From assembly GCA_016187725.1 (NCBI GenBank), contig JACPJE010000099.1, forward strand, positions 1 to 64,000: a DNA stretch of 64,000 nucleotides, given 5' to 3'. The position numbers and the translations under genes are program-made. Source of the stretch: Candidatus Latescibacterota bacterium (lineage in GTDB: Bacteria > Latescibacterota > UBA2968 > UBA8231). This document shows, one piece after another, positions 43,207-54,305 of this stretch (its first letter is position 1; the number at the start of each line of letters is the position of its first letter). The notes under the pieces are model-generated. The model ran no database searches. It saw only the letters and a program-made list of their open reading frames with translations, and was not told where the DNA came from.

Positions 43207-45546
43207 ATGACCACCCAGCCTGGCGCGCGGCCCCATATCAGCGCTTCGCCCTCTTCTCCGCCACCGGCCGCCTCCCCGGTCCAGCCCCTTTCCCCTCCCT
43301 CCCTGCTGCCCTCTGTTCAGGAGGAGGTGGCCACTGCGCTCAGGAAAGAGGGGATCTCCTTTATCTTTGAATCCCGCTCCCTCTCGGCGGTGGTCCGCTA
43401 CATCTACACCCCCATCGAAGGCAATTTGAGCGATCTGGAGGTGGAGATCAACAATACCGATGCCATCAGGCCGGCCCAGGGGGGGGGCATCACCATCGAG
43501 ATGGGAAACCGCGAATGGGCTGCCGATGACGAGGAGATCGAACGCCATCTGATCTCCTGCGAACAGGTCGGCGAAGAAGTGGAAGCCCGCTGGCAGTGGA
43601 AGCACGGCGAGGAATTGGCGGACTTCCTCTTTCGCTTCTCCATCCGCGGCAAAACCCTGCTGGTCGAACTCGAAGGGGGCCATGGCAAGGCCACCGGCCT
43701 GAGCCTGGGCTGGGTCGAAGGGGCGCCACACCCCCGCCTGATCCACCTCCCCTATTTCAACCTGGGCGAAGCCTACCCCGGAATACTCTGCACCCAGGGC
43801 ACCTTCCTGTCCAGTCTGCTCGAAATGAGCCGCACCCGGGCGACCCAGCTGGCGGCCCTGCCCGCAGCCCAGGCAGCGGGGCGGCTCTACCTCAACGGCG
43901 GCTGCACCTATGCCCAGCGCTCGGACGGCAAGCGCAATCCGGTACACGAATGCTGGATGCTCACTGTTTCCCGCCATTTTGAAGAGGTGATTCCGCCGCC
44001 GCCCGCCCTGGCAGCGTCGGCCGCAGCGCCCCTCAAGGAGGTGGTCTGGTACAATATCCCCCGGCTGGCTGCTGCCGAGGAAGCCTATGTAGAGGCCTAC
44101 GAACAGCTGCGCATCCTGAAGCAGTGGGGGATGGACAAACTGTTGGTCAACCACCCCGCCGACACCTGGCGCGACCATCCCGGACCTGCTGGCTTCTCCC
44201 TGGAAGCCTCCCTCTCCAAAGGCGGAGACGACGCCCTGAAGGAATACCTGGAAGCGGTGGCCGACCTGGGCTTCAAATACAGCCTGTACGCCAACTACAG
44301 GGATCTGTCCGCCACCCGCCAGCAACAGGCGGCCAGGCAGTCGGATGGCCGCCCGGTCTCCACCGGACCTGAGACCTTTCTGCTCAAGCCGGCGCTGGCC
44401 CAGAGCATGGGTATGGAACACGCCGCCGCCCTCGAGGAAAAATTCGGCAAGTCGGTCCTCTACCTGGACGCCCACGCCGCCACCCCTCCCTGGGACCGGG
44501 TCGACTGCGACGCCGGCCTGGAGAGATCCGCCGCCCTGCTGAGCACCCTGCAGGCCGACCAGGGACTGCTCAGCGCGCTCAGCCGCCGGGGACCCGCAGT
44601 GGGCGAAGGGGGCAGCCACTGGCTGTACCCCGGGCTGCTGCAGGGGTACGCGGCGCGGCTGGCCGGTCCCAATCCCGCCAGCCTGCCCCTGCTGGTGGAC
44701 TTCGACCTGCACCACCTGCACCCTTTCCAGACCGACGCCGGCCTGGGCAGCCTGGAGCAGTTTTTCGGCGGGCGGATTCCCGCCGACCAAAAGCACAGCC
44801 GCAGCCCCTACCTCGACCGCTACCTGGCCGCCACTCTGGCCTTTGGCCATGCCGCCTGCCTGCCCGATATCGGGGAGTGGGGATTGGCAGCTGCCCTGAA
44901 AACCTATTTCCTGATCCAGCCGCTGCAGGACTACTACCTGGGCGCCCAGGTCGAGTCCATCCACTACCACCACAACGGCAACTTCCTGGAACTCACCGAA
45001 GCCCTGATTTCAGGGGCCCACGAGCACAGCCAGCTGCGCATCGCCTACCGGACTGGTTTTCAGCTCTACGTCAATGGCGGCTGGCAACAGCACTGGACCG
45101 TCCAGCAGGGGGACCAGTCCTTCTCCCTGCCTCCGGCGTCCTTCCTGGCCTGCGGTCCCCAGGGCGTGCTGGCCTATTCTGCGGAGATGGGGTCCGGGCG
45201 CCTCGACTGCTACCAGGGCCCGGATTACCTGTATGTAGACACCAGGGGCGCCCGGAGGAACCTGGGGCCGGTGACCGTGGACGGCGCCGTGATCGTGCGC
45301 CACCACGACTGGGCCATCGACGTGTGCCCCATCGACTGCACTGACCCCATCGAAGTCCTGCCCACCTACTTCTGGCAGGACCGGCGCCTTCCCCGCCTGC
45401 GGGTGCTGGCCTTCACCTCAGCCGATGCCGAACCAGAAACCCTCAAGGCCGAAACCACCGAGAAAGGGGTAGTCATCCAGCAGATCGCCGGCGCTTACAA
45501 GTACCGGGTCACCCTGCCCGAATGGATGGTAGCACCCGGCAACTGA
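43207..45546 (+). CDS. Large hypothetical protein, glycoside-hydrolase-like (possible TIM barrel with beta-sandwich flanks)
   Basis: 779 aa, no signal peptide. 'FGKSVLYLDAHAATPPWDRVDCDAGLERSAALLSTLQADQGLLSALSRRGPAVGEGGSHWLYPGLLQGYA' resembles distant GH101/DUF5696-like barrels by eye. Confidence 0.5.
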   Translation: MTTQPGARPHISASPSSPPPAASPVQPLSPPSLLPSVQEEVATALRKEGISFIFESRSLSAVVRYIYTPIEGNLSDLEVEINNTDAIRPAQGGGITIEMGNREWAADDEEIERHLISCEQVGEEVEARWQWKHGEELADFLFRFSIRGKTLLVELEGGHGKATGLSLGWVEGAPHPRLIHLPYFNLGEAYPGILCTQGTFLSSLLEMSRTRATQLAALPAAQAAGRLYLNGGCTYAQRSDGKRNPVHECWMLTVSRHFEEVIPPPPALAASAAAPLKEVVWYNIPRLAAAEEAYVEAYEQLRILKQWGMDKLLVNHPADTWRDHPGPAGFSLEASLSKGGDDALKEYLEAVADLGFKYSLYANYRDLSATRQQQAARQSDGRPVSTGPETFLLKPALAQSMGMEHAAALEEKFGKSVLYLDAHAATPPWDRVDCDAGLERSAALLSTLQADQGLLSALSRRGPAVGEGGSHWLYPGLLQGYAARLAGPNPASLPLLVDFDLHHLHPFQTDAGLGSLEQFFGGRIPADQKHSRSPYLDRYLAATLAFGHAACLPDIGEWGLAAALKTYFLIQPLQDYYLGAQVESIHYHHNGNFLELTEALISGAHEHSQLRIAYRTGFQLYVNGGWQQHWTVQQGDQSFSLPPASFLACGPQGVLAYSAEMGSGRLDCYQGPDYLYVDTRGARRNLGPVTVDGAVIVRHHDWAIDVCPIDCTDPIEVLPTYFWQDRRLPRLRVLAFTSADAEPETLKAETTEKGVVIQQIAGAYKYRVTLPEWMVAPGN

Positions 45547-45694
45547 CCCCGCACCAGCGCAGGGTCTGCGTCGAGGACATCACCTGCTCCTTCCACCCTG
45601 AATCTCTTTCCCCTGGCTGAAACCAAGCAGGGCCCGTTGCAGAGCGCGCGAATCGCACCACCAGTCACTCCTCCATGGGGGTATGTCCTAGTTT

Positions 45695-46732
45695 ATGACG
45701 GGCACGGCATCCAGTTCCTTCCTGCAAGCCTGTCAGGGCCAGGTTCCGGCCAGGCGCCCGGTATGGCTGATGCGCCAGGCCGGCCGCATCCTGAAGCCCT
45801 ACCGCGAACTGCGGGAGAAAACCGGATCCATCCTGAAACTCTTCAAGACCCCCGAACTGGCTGCCCAGGTCACGCTGATGCCGGTCGCCATGCTGGAGGT
45901 GGACGCGGCCATCCTCTTCGCCGACATCCTGACCCCGGTGGAGCCCATGGGCTGCCAGATAGATTTCGTCCCTGGACCGGTGTTTGCCAAACCAGTCCAG
46001 AGCCGCGCCGATATCGACGCCCTGAGCACCATCGATCCCCAGGCCCAGCTGCCCTATGTCCTGGAGACCATCCGCCTGGTCCGCCGGGCCCTGCCGCCGG
46101 GCATCCCCCTCATCGGCTTTGCCGGGGCGCCCTTCACCCTGGCCACCTATATGGTAGAGGGCGGCGGCGCCAAGGAATTCACCCGCTTCCGCCGCCTGCT
46201 CCACGCCGACCAGGGGGCGGCTGAGGCCCTGCTGGACAAGCTGACCGAAGTGACCATTCTCTACCTGAAGGCCCAGATCGCTGCCGGGACCCAGGCCGTG
46301 CAGCTCTTCGACACCTGGATCGGCGCCCTTTCGCCGGCCCTTTTCGCCCAGCTGGCCCTGCCCCGTCTACAGCGCATCTTCTCCGCCCTGGAGGGTTTGG
46401 GGGTCCCCCGGATCTATTACGCCAACGGGGCCGCCCATTTCCTCGACCTGCTCCCCGGAACCGGGGCGGACGTGCTGGGGCTGGACTGGCGCGCTGATCT
46501 GGCCCAGGCCTTCCGCCTCTTTGGCGGGCGCATCCCCCTGCAGGGCAACATGGACCCCTGCGCCCTGTTCGCCGACCCTTCGGCCATCGCCGCCGAAGCC
46601 GAACGCATCCTGCGCCAGACCCGGGGACTGCCCCACGTCTTCAACCTGGGCCACGGGGTGCACCCAGACACGCCCTGCGACCATGTCAAACTGCTGGTGG
46701 ACACGGTCCACGGCTACCACCCCTCAACCTGA
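45695..46732 (+). CDS. hemE: Uroporphyrinogen decarboxylase
   Basis: 'RRPVWLMRQAGRILKPYRELREKTGSILKLFKTPELAAQVTLMPVAMLEVDAAILFADILTPVEPMGCQIDF…GFAGAPFTLATYMVEGGGAKEF…NLGHGVHPDTP'. Confidence 0.96.
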   Translation: MTGTASSSFLQACQGQVPARRPVWLMRQAGRILKPYRELREKTGSILKLFKTPELAAQVTLMPVAMLEVDAAILFADILTPVEPMGCQIDFVPGPVFAKPVQSRADIDALSTIDPQAQLPYVLETIRLVRRALPPGIPLIGFAGAPFTLATYMVEGGGAKEFTRFRRLLHADQGAAEALLDKLTEVTILYLKAQIAAGTQAVQLFDTWIGALSPALFAQLALPRLQRIFSALEGLGVPRIYYANGAAHFLDLLPGTGADVLGLDWRADLAQAFRLFGGRIPLQGNMDPCALFADPSAIAAEAERILRQTRGLPHVFNLGHGVHPDTPCDHVKLLVDTVHGYHPST

Positions 46733-46743
46733 GAAGCACCGCC

Positions 46744-46974
46744 ATGGATGCGATCGAGAAAGGCGTCACCCGCAGGCACACCTTCTTCTGCACCTCGCCC
46801 GAGCACCATATCCACGATCCCAGCAAGGTGGTCCAGACCCAGCCCAGGGAGATCGTGGTCTTCGGCAAGAAGGTCCAGGGCTGGCTGGTCACCACCGAGG
46901 AGTCGGTGATCTCCAAGGTCATCCCCCTCGACGAATCCCTGCGCGGCGATATCGTGCTCCACGACCCGGAATAG
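46744..46974 (+). CDS. Small hypothetical protein downstream of hemE
   Basis: 76-aa ORF MDAIEKGVTRRHTFFCTSPEHHIHDPSKVVQTQPREIVVFGKKVQGWLVTTEESVISKVIPLDESLRGDIVLHDPE, 12 nt after hemE. Confidence 0.6.
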   Translation: MDAIEKGVTRRHTFFCTSPEHHIHDPSKVVQTQPREIVVFGKKVQGWLVTTEESVISKVIPLDESLRGDIVLHDPE

Positions 46975-46997
46975 CGCCCTTTTCCCCGGCAGGCGGC

Positions 46998-47477
46998 TCA
47001 CCTGCCCAGGGTGAGCCGCTCTCCCCGCCATTCTCCCAGCTGGCGGGGCGGATCTTCCCACTCCTCCCCCGGCGCCGTGAACTGGCCCCGGAAATCCTCC
47101 TCGGCGCTGAAGCGGGGCCACAATTCCGGAAACTCCTCCTGGATCAGTTCGCTGACCTGCTGGCGAATGCCCCGGGCGTGGTAGGCCAGCACCTTTTCCT
47201 TCTCCCCAAGCCCGGCTTCCTCCAGGTGCTGGGCCATCCCGCTGCTGGCGCTGAAGGTGAAGACCACCCCCTCGGGCTTGAGATCGAGGTGGATGCGGTA
47301 GGCGGGATAACTCAGCTTCAAGCCCAGCACCTCCAGGCGCAGGCGCAGCCAGTCTCCCTGGCTGACGCTGCGGGTCAGGTTCAGATCGGCCCGGTCGAGT
47401 TCCGCCCAGGCCGGCAAAGCGCCCAGGCTGCCGATGAGCAAAACCCAGGACCACAGGCGGATGGCGCGGCTGGACAT
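46998..47477 (-). CDS. Secreted hypothetical protein
   Basis: Signal peptide MSSRAIRLWSWVLLIGSLGALPAWA; 159 aa. Confidence 0.7.
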   Translation of the reverse strand: MSSRAIRLWSWVLLIGSLGALPAWAELDRADLNLTRSVSQGDWLRLRLEVLGLKLSYPAYRIHLDLKPEGVVFTFSASSGMAQHLEEAGLGEKEKVLAYHARGIRQQVSELIQEEFPELWPRFSAEEDFRGQFTAPGEEWEDPPRQLGEWRGERLTLGR

Positions 47478-47491
47478 GGTTCCCTCCTCTC

Positions 47492-47529
47492 AAAAAAAAA
47501 CGAGGCCGGCCCTGAAGGCCTGCTCCTCG
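47492..47529 (-). terminator. Rho-independent terminator (minus) after the CBS/2-oxoacid oxidoreductase operon
   Basis: A9 run on + next to cgaggccggccctgaaggcctgctcctcg imperfect hairpin. Confidence 0.65.
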
Positions 47530-47558
47530 CGGGTGCGTCGCGGTCAGTTCCGAACCCC

Positions 47559-48095
47559 TCAGGGAGTCCGGGCAAAGCTCTCTTCGATGTAGCAGACGAT
47601 GTCGCGAAAGGAGATGATGCCCACCGGCCGACCCTGCTCGTCCACCAGGGGCACGTGGCGAAAACCGTGCAGGCCCATCAGGTGCAGAGCGCGGTCGACG
47701 GTGTCGGTGATCTTCAGGGTCGTGGGCCTGGGGGTCATCAGGCTCTCGATGGGAATAGGGTCCAGATCCTCGATCAGCCCGGCAACCCGGTAGAGCACAT
47801 CCCGTTCGGTGAAGATCCCCACCAACCTCCCCTGCGCGTCGCTGATCAGCACGCAGCCCACGTTCCTGCCCTTGAGCAGGGTGACGGCTTCGGCCAGCGA
47901 AGCGCTCCGGGGCAGGCACTCGGGCCGTCGCGGCTTGAGGACCTGCAGGGTTTGGGTCAGGGCATTGTGCCCGTGCTCCCCCTCCAGATGCTCCTCGCGG
48001 ACCAGGCTGTGACCGCACTCGGCACAGGCATCGACCCCGGCGATATTCTCGTGGCCGCAGGCCAGGCAGAGCACCGGCGCCGGCACGGAGGCCAT
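47559..48095 (-). CDS. CBS-domain pair protein with N-terminal zinc ribbon
   Basis: 'CLACGHENIAGVDACAECGHSL' followed by 'GRLVGIFTERDVLYRVAGL…MTPRPTTLKITDTVDRALHLMGLHGFRHVPLVDEQGRPVGIISFRDIV'. Confidence 0.92.
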   Translation of the reverse strand: MASVPAPVLCLACGHENIAGVDACAECGHSLVREEHLEGEHGHNALTQTLQVLKPRRPECLPRSASLAEAVTLLKGRNVGCVLISDAQGRLVGIFTERDVLYRVAGLIEDLDPIPIESLMTPRPTTLKITDTVDRALHLMGLHGFRHVPLVDEQGRPVGIISFRDIVCYIEESFARTP

Positions 48096-48096
48096 C

Positions 48097-49119
48097 TCAC
48101 TCCACCTCCCACAGGTCGCTGCTGCGATAGAGCTTTCCCAACTGGCCCGGCCCCAACTTCTCGATGGCCTGCGCCACCTGAATGTCGACCAGGCCGTCGT
48201 AGGTGGGACGCCTCACCTCGCGCAACACCCCAAAGGGCAGGGGGAAGTGGGGGTTCTCCATCCGGCTGAGCATGTAGGCGTAACTGGTGTTCTGCAAACC
48301 GGTCTGGTGGACCAGCAATTGGCTGCCGGCAGTGCCCTTGCCCAGGGTGACTACCTCGGCCTCGAAGCCCTTCATGCGCAATCCCTTGTCGCGGTTCTTG
48401 CCGAAGACCAGGGGCTGACCTTCTTCGAGGAAGAGCACATTCTCTTCGCGCAGTTCGGGGTCGGTGGTGTGATCCCAGGCGTTCTGGTTGTAGACCACGC
48501 AGGTCTGGAAGATCTCGACAAAGGCCGACCCCTTGTGCCGGGCCGCGCGGCTGAGCACCTCGCTCAGGTGCTTGGTGTTGGTGTCCTGGGTGCGGGCCAC
48601 AAAGGTGGCTTCGGCCCCCAGGGCCACCGAGAGCGGGTTGAAGGCGTAGTCGATGGACCCCATCGGCGTGGTCTTGGTGCGGTGGCCAGGCAGCGAAGTG
48701 GGCGAATACTGCCCCTTGGTCAGGCCGTAGATGCGGTTGTTGAAGAGGATGATTTTCAGATCTACGTTGCGGCGCAGGCAGTGCAGCAGGTGGTTGCCGC
48801 CGATGGAAAGGCCGTCGCCGTCGCCGGTGATCACCCAGACGCTCAATTCGGGATTGGCCAGCTTGAGCCCGGTGGCCAGGGTGGGCGCCCGGCCGTGGAT
48901 GGAGTGGATGCCATAGGTGTTCATGTAATAGGGGAAACGGCTCGAACAACCGATCCCCGAGATGAAGACGATCTGCTCGCGGGGAACGCCGGCCTCGGGG
49001 AGGATCTTCTGCATCTGCGCCAGGATGGCGTAATCCCCGCACCCCGGGCACCAGCGCACATCCTGGTCCGAAACAAAGTCCTTGCGGGTCAGTTTGGGCG
49101 CTGCCACAGCTTCTACCAT
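48097..49119 (-). CDS. korB: 2-oxoacid:ferredoxin oxidoreductase subunit beta
   Basis: 'WCPGCGDYAILAQMQKILPEAG…FISGIGCSSRFPYYMNTYGIHSIHGRAPTLATGLKLANPELSVWVITGDGDGLSIGGNHL'. Confidence 0.94.
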   Translation of the reverse strand: MVEAVAAPKLTRKDFVSDQDVRWCPGCGDYAILAQMQKILPEAGVPREQIVFISGIGCSSRFPYYMNTYGIHSIHGRAPTLATGLKLANPELSVWVITGDGDGLSIGGNHLLHCLRRNVDLKIILFNNRIYGLTKGQYSPTSLPGHRTKTTPMGSIDYAFNPLSVALGAEATFVARTQDTNTKHLSEVLSRAARHKGSAFVEIFQTCVVYNQNAWDHTTDPELREENVLFLEEGQPLVFGKNRDKGLRMKGFEAEVVTLGKGTAGSQLLVHQTGLQNTSYAYMLSRMENPHFPLPFGVLREVRRPTYDGLVDIQVAQAIEKLGPGQLGKLYRSSDLWEVE

Positions 49120-49159
49120 CGGTATCTCTCCTCTGTCATCACCTGGTCAATGCATTTCC

Positions 49160-51025
<1,866 letters not shown>

Positions 51026-51111
51026 CTGCTTTCCTCCTGTGGAAAAACGGAATTACCACCCCGCAGCCGGGGCGCCTGGTGAACCGGAAAAACCCCGCGA
51101 CGCGCCAAGGG

Positions 51112-51594
51112 TCATGCCCCCTCCCTGGTGCGGGGGATCAGGTCCGGATCTGGGGGCAGGTTGTAAATGGCGCGGGGAAAGCGGTCCGCCAGGAAACGGA
51201 TGATGGCCTGTTGCGAAACATTGCCGGCGATGTTGCCGGCGCGGTCCAGCACCGGGACGTTCCGGTAGTGGCCCTGGGTCATCATCCGCAGGGCGGTGCT
51301 GATCGGCTCATCGGGAAAAAGGGTTTGGGGATCGGGGGTCATGAACTGATCGAGGGGATGGTGCCAGAGGGCGGGGAGATCCGCCACCTTGAGGAGGACG
51401 TCGCGCTCGGTGAAGATGCCCCGCAGCCGGCCTTTCTGGTCTTGGACCAGCGCGGTGCTCACCCGCGCATGGCGCATCAAACCCAGGGCCTGGAGGACCG
51501 TGGTGCCACTGGGAATCCCCACATAGGCGCTGAGGTCGAGGCGGGAGAGCTTTTCTTTTTGGAGGGCTTGTTCGGCATTCATGACCGCTGCCAC
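51112..51594 (-). CDS. CBS-domain pair protein
   Basis: 'GRLRGIFTERDVLLKVADLPALWHHPLDQFMTPDPQTLFPDEPISTALRMMTQGHYRNVPVLDRAGNIAGNVS'. Confidence 0.92.
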   Translation of the reverse strand: MAAVMNAEQALQKEKLSRLDLSAYVGIPSGTTVLQALGLMRHARVSTALVQDQKGRLRGIFTERDVLLKVADLPALWHHPLDQFMTPDPQTLFPDEPISTALRMMTQGHYRNVPVLDRAGNIAGNVSQQAIIRFLADRFPRAIYNLPPDPDLIPRTREGA

Positions 51595-51684
51595 CCCATC
51601 CCTCGCAAACCCCTTGTTATCTGGACTTCAATCAAATGGCAAAACTGTAATTCCCTCAAGAATATACAGGGATCATTGCTCCCG

Positions 51685-53823
51685 TCAAGCACCTGGTCCG
51701 GGTCCAGATCTCACCCGCTGGCCGGGACGGACCTCGACCACCCAGTCCGCAGCCCCGATCAGCGCCGGATGGTGGGTTTCCACCACCACCGAGGTTCCCC
51801 GGTCTCTGAGGTCCTCCAGGATCTGGAGCAGCTGCAGCAGATCGCGCGGGTGTCCGCCTGCTTCGGGGTGCTGGAGCACCAGCAGTTCGCGCGCCCCGGC
51901 CCGCTTCAACTCTCCGGCCAGCTGCAATCTCAACCCTTCAGCGGTCCCCAGCCGGCCACAGGCCTCCCCCAACTGGCGATGGCCCAGACCGCAGTCCAGG
52001 GCCGCCTGCAGCGTCTCCCCCACCTGGGGCACCCCCCTGAAGTGATGGGCGGCCCTGGTCACGGGCAGTTCCAGCACCTGGGACAAGGTCAGGCCGCGCC
52101 AGGTGAAGGCCAGGGCCTCGGGTCGGAACCTCCGCCCTTCACAGGCCGGGCAGTCCAGCGATACATCGTCGAGGAACTCCAGGTCGCAGCGCAGCGCTCC
52201 GGTGCCCTCGCAGGTGGGGCAACGCCCTCCCGGGCGGTCCAGCATGAACCACGCCCTCCCATATCCCTGCTGGCCAGCCCCGGCCGTTTCGGCGTACAGG
52301 CCCGCCACCCCCTCGAAGATCCCCAGATAGGCGAGCAGGGATTTTTCTCCACTCCCCTCCAGCCGGCCGATCTCCGCGGCCCGCTGTATTCCCGGCCGAC
52401 CCTCCACCAGGACTAGTCCACCCCGTCTGGCATGCAGCCCTGGGAGCAATACCCGGCGCAGCAGCGCGGTCTTGCCCCCTCCTGTGGGCCCGCACAGGCA
52501 GACCCATCGTCCCAGGGGCAGCCGCCATTCCCCCCCTGCCTCCTGCACCCGCAGCCAGCGCGTGGGCGGCCCGGGCCGGGTGCGGCGCTCCGGCGGCAGG
52601 GGGAGTTGCCAAACCGGAACTCGGGTCACCCGGCCCTCTGCGCATTCCAAAAGCAGCCCGGCTGCCCTCACCAGGGCCGGGGTATGGTCGAGGACCACGG
52701 CGGTGCTGCCCTGGGCCACCAGGCGCAACAGCCCTTTGGCCAGGGCTTCCTGGCCCCTGGAATCCAGACCCCGGCTGGGGGAATCGAAGAGATAGAGGAT
52801 GCCGGTCAGGCCCAGGCTCAGGCACGAGGCCAGTTGCAGCCCCTGCTGCTCCCCCGTGGACAACTGGTCCACGGGCCGTCCCAGGGGCAGATGGCCCAGC
52901 CCCAGGGCCTGGGCCTCTGCCAGGGTCCGGCACAGCGCTTGGCTGCCTTCCACCGCGGCTAGAAACTCCAGGAGTTGATCCACCTGTTTGTCGGCCAGTT
53001 CCCGGGTGCTCCATCCTTTGAATACCACCTGGACCGGCGGCTGGGAGCCCGGAACCAGGTCCTCGGCATTCAACTCGGGAAAGCGCGTCCCGCACTGGCG
53101 GCAGCTCAACTGCTGGTTCAACCACACTTCTCTGTTGCTCTGGACCCCGGCGAACAGGCTCAGCCCTCTGGCCAGGGTCCTGGCCTGGCGGCAGGCTTCT
53201 GTCAGGCGGCTGCGGTGGGCCTGGTCGGCATTCACCCGGTCCACCACCACCTCGCCGGGTCCCTCTGCCAGCCCCTCGCCATCCAGCCGGCGGACCTCTC
53301 CGCCCAGACGGACCCGCAGGAATCCGGCCCGGCGCAACTCCTCCCGCACCGGGTCGCCCAGCTCCGAGGGCGCCAGGACCAAGCAGGGCTCGCCGGCAAA
53401 AAACGCGATCGCCTCTTCGACGGCCATTTCCGGAGTCAAAGCCAGACACTGCCCGCCGCAGGCCGGACAGCGGCGCTCCCCCCTTTCCAGCCACAGCCGG
53501 CCCAGGAGACCCTCTATATTCAGTGAACCCGCCACCTTCTCCCGCTGCCGCGGCCGGCCGTCCAGGTAGAGTGCCGGAGGCAGACCGCGCACCTGCTCCA
53601 CCTCGACCTGCGCCCCTCCTCCCAGGGTTTCCCGCTCAAAGGCCGAAAGCACCTGGGCGTACCGGCGCCGGCTCTCGGTGTAGAGCACCTGGAAAGCCAA
53701 CTCCCGGCTCCCGGACCCTTCCTGCCCGAGCAGGCAGATCAATTCCCCCAGGGGCAACTCCAGGTCTACCTGGCGCAGGGGTCCTTCGCTGGCGCCCCGG
53801 ATACTGATGAACTGTCCGGACAT
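51685..53823 (-). CDS. Divergent UvrA-like ABC ATPase (712 aa) with degenerate nucleotide-binding motifs
   Basis: 'FISIRGASEGPLRQVDLELPLGELICLLGQEGSGSRELAFQVLYTESRRRYAQVLSAF', Zn module 'CPTCEGTGALRCDLEFLDDVSLDCPACEGRRF', 'ADWVVEVRPG'. ATG at 53823. Confidence 0.9.
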   Translation of the reverse strand: MSGQFISIRGASEGPLRQVDLELPLGELICLLGQEGSGSRELAFQVLYTESRRRYAQVLSAFERETLGGGAQVEVEQVRGLPPALYLDGRPRQREKVAGSLNIEGLLGRLWLERGERRCPACGGQCLALTPEMAVEEAIAFFAGEPCLVLAPSELGDPVREELRRAGFLRVRLGGEVRRLDGEGLAEGPGEVVVDRVNADQAHRSRLTEACRQARTLARGLSLFAGVQSNREVWLNQQLSCRQCGTRFPELNAEDLVPGSQPPVQVVFKGWSTRELADKQVDQLLEFLAAVEGSQALCRTLAEAQALGLGHLPLGRPVDQLSTGEQQGLQLASCLSLGLTGILYLFDSPSRGLDSRGQEALAKGLLRLVAQGSTAVVLDHTPALVRAAGLLLECAEGRVTRVPVWQLPLPPERRTRPGPPTRWLRVQEAGGEWRLPLGRWVCLCGPTGGGKTALLRRVLLPGLHARRGGLVLVEGRPGIQRAAEIGRLEGSGEKSLLAYLGIFEGVAGLYAETAGAGQQGYGRAWFMLDRPGGRCPTCEGTGALRCDLEFLDDVSLDCPACEGRRFRPEALAFTWRGLTLSQVLELPVTRAAHHFRGVPQVGETLQAALDCGLGHRQLGEACGRLGTAEGLRLQLAGELKRAGARELLVLQHPEAGGHPRDLLQLLQILEDLRDRGTSVVVETHHPALIGAADWVVEVRPGQRVRSGPGPGA

Positions 53824-54074
53824 CAATTCCCCCTGGCTGCCGATCCGAGGAAGGCCAACAGATAAGGATAGGGGGGATTCGTGAAAAACACCCCCTCGGT
53901 CCACCCCTTTCCGGCCAGCAGGGATCTGGCCTGCCGGTCGTAGAATTCCGAATCCAGCAGGAGCACCTCGGCCAGGGGGGTCGAGCTGGCTTGCAGCGCA
54001 TAAGCCAGGCGCAAAACCAAGGCCAGGAACAGGATACCCATCAGGATGGGATCGCGGCGCAGGAAGGCGAACAT
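53823..54074 (-). pseudogene. Truncated N-terminus of a GT39/ArnT-like membrane glycosyltransferase
   Basis: 83 aa: 'RRDPILMGILFLALVLRLAYALQ…LLLDSEFYDRQARSLLAGKGWTEGVFFTNPPYPYLLAFLGSAARGN'; matches only the first TM and first periplasmic loop of such enzymes; stop overlaps the UvrA-like start. Confidence 0.55.
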
Positions 54075-54139
54075 CTCCTCAGAGCGGCTGGAAGGCCTGG
54101 TTTTGCATGGGAATTCAGTCTGGTATGAATAAATAAAAC

Positions 54140-54168
54140 TTGACGGAGTGCTCTTAATTATTTATATC
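54140..54168 (+). promoter_or_regulatory. Candidate sigma70-type promoter upstream of the sigma factor gene
   Basis: TTGACG-17 nt-TATATC in an AT-rich intergenic region. Confidence 0.4.
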
Positions 54169-54305
54169 GCAGTATTAGAGAATTTTATCATGCCGCCGAC
54201 CTTTCCAGCGCTTTTTCAGCTTCCGCCTCCGCTGTTCCACCGGGACCTCCTGGTCCCGGTTCTTCCCTATCCAGCCCCCTCAACTCCCCAGGCAACAGGT
54301 GAACT

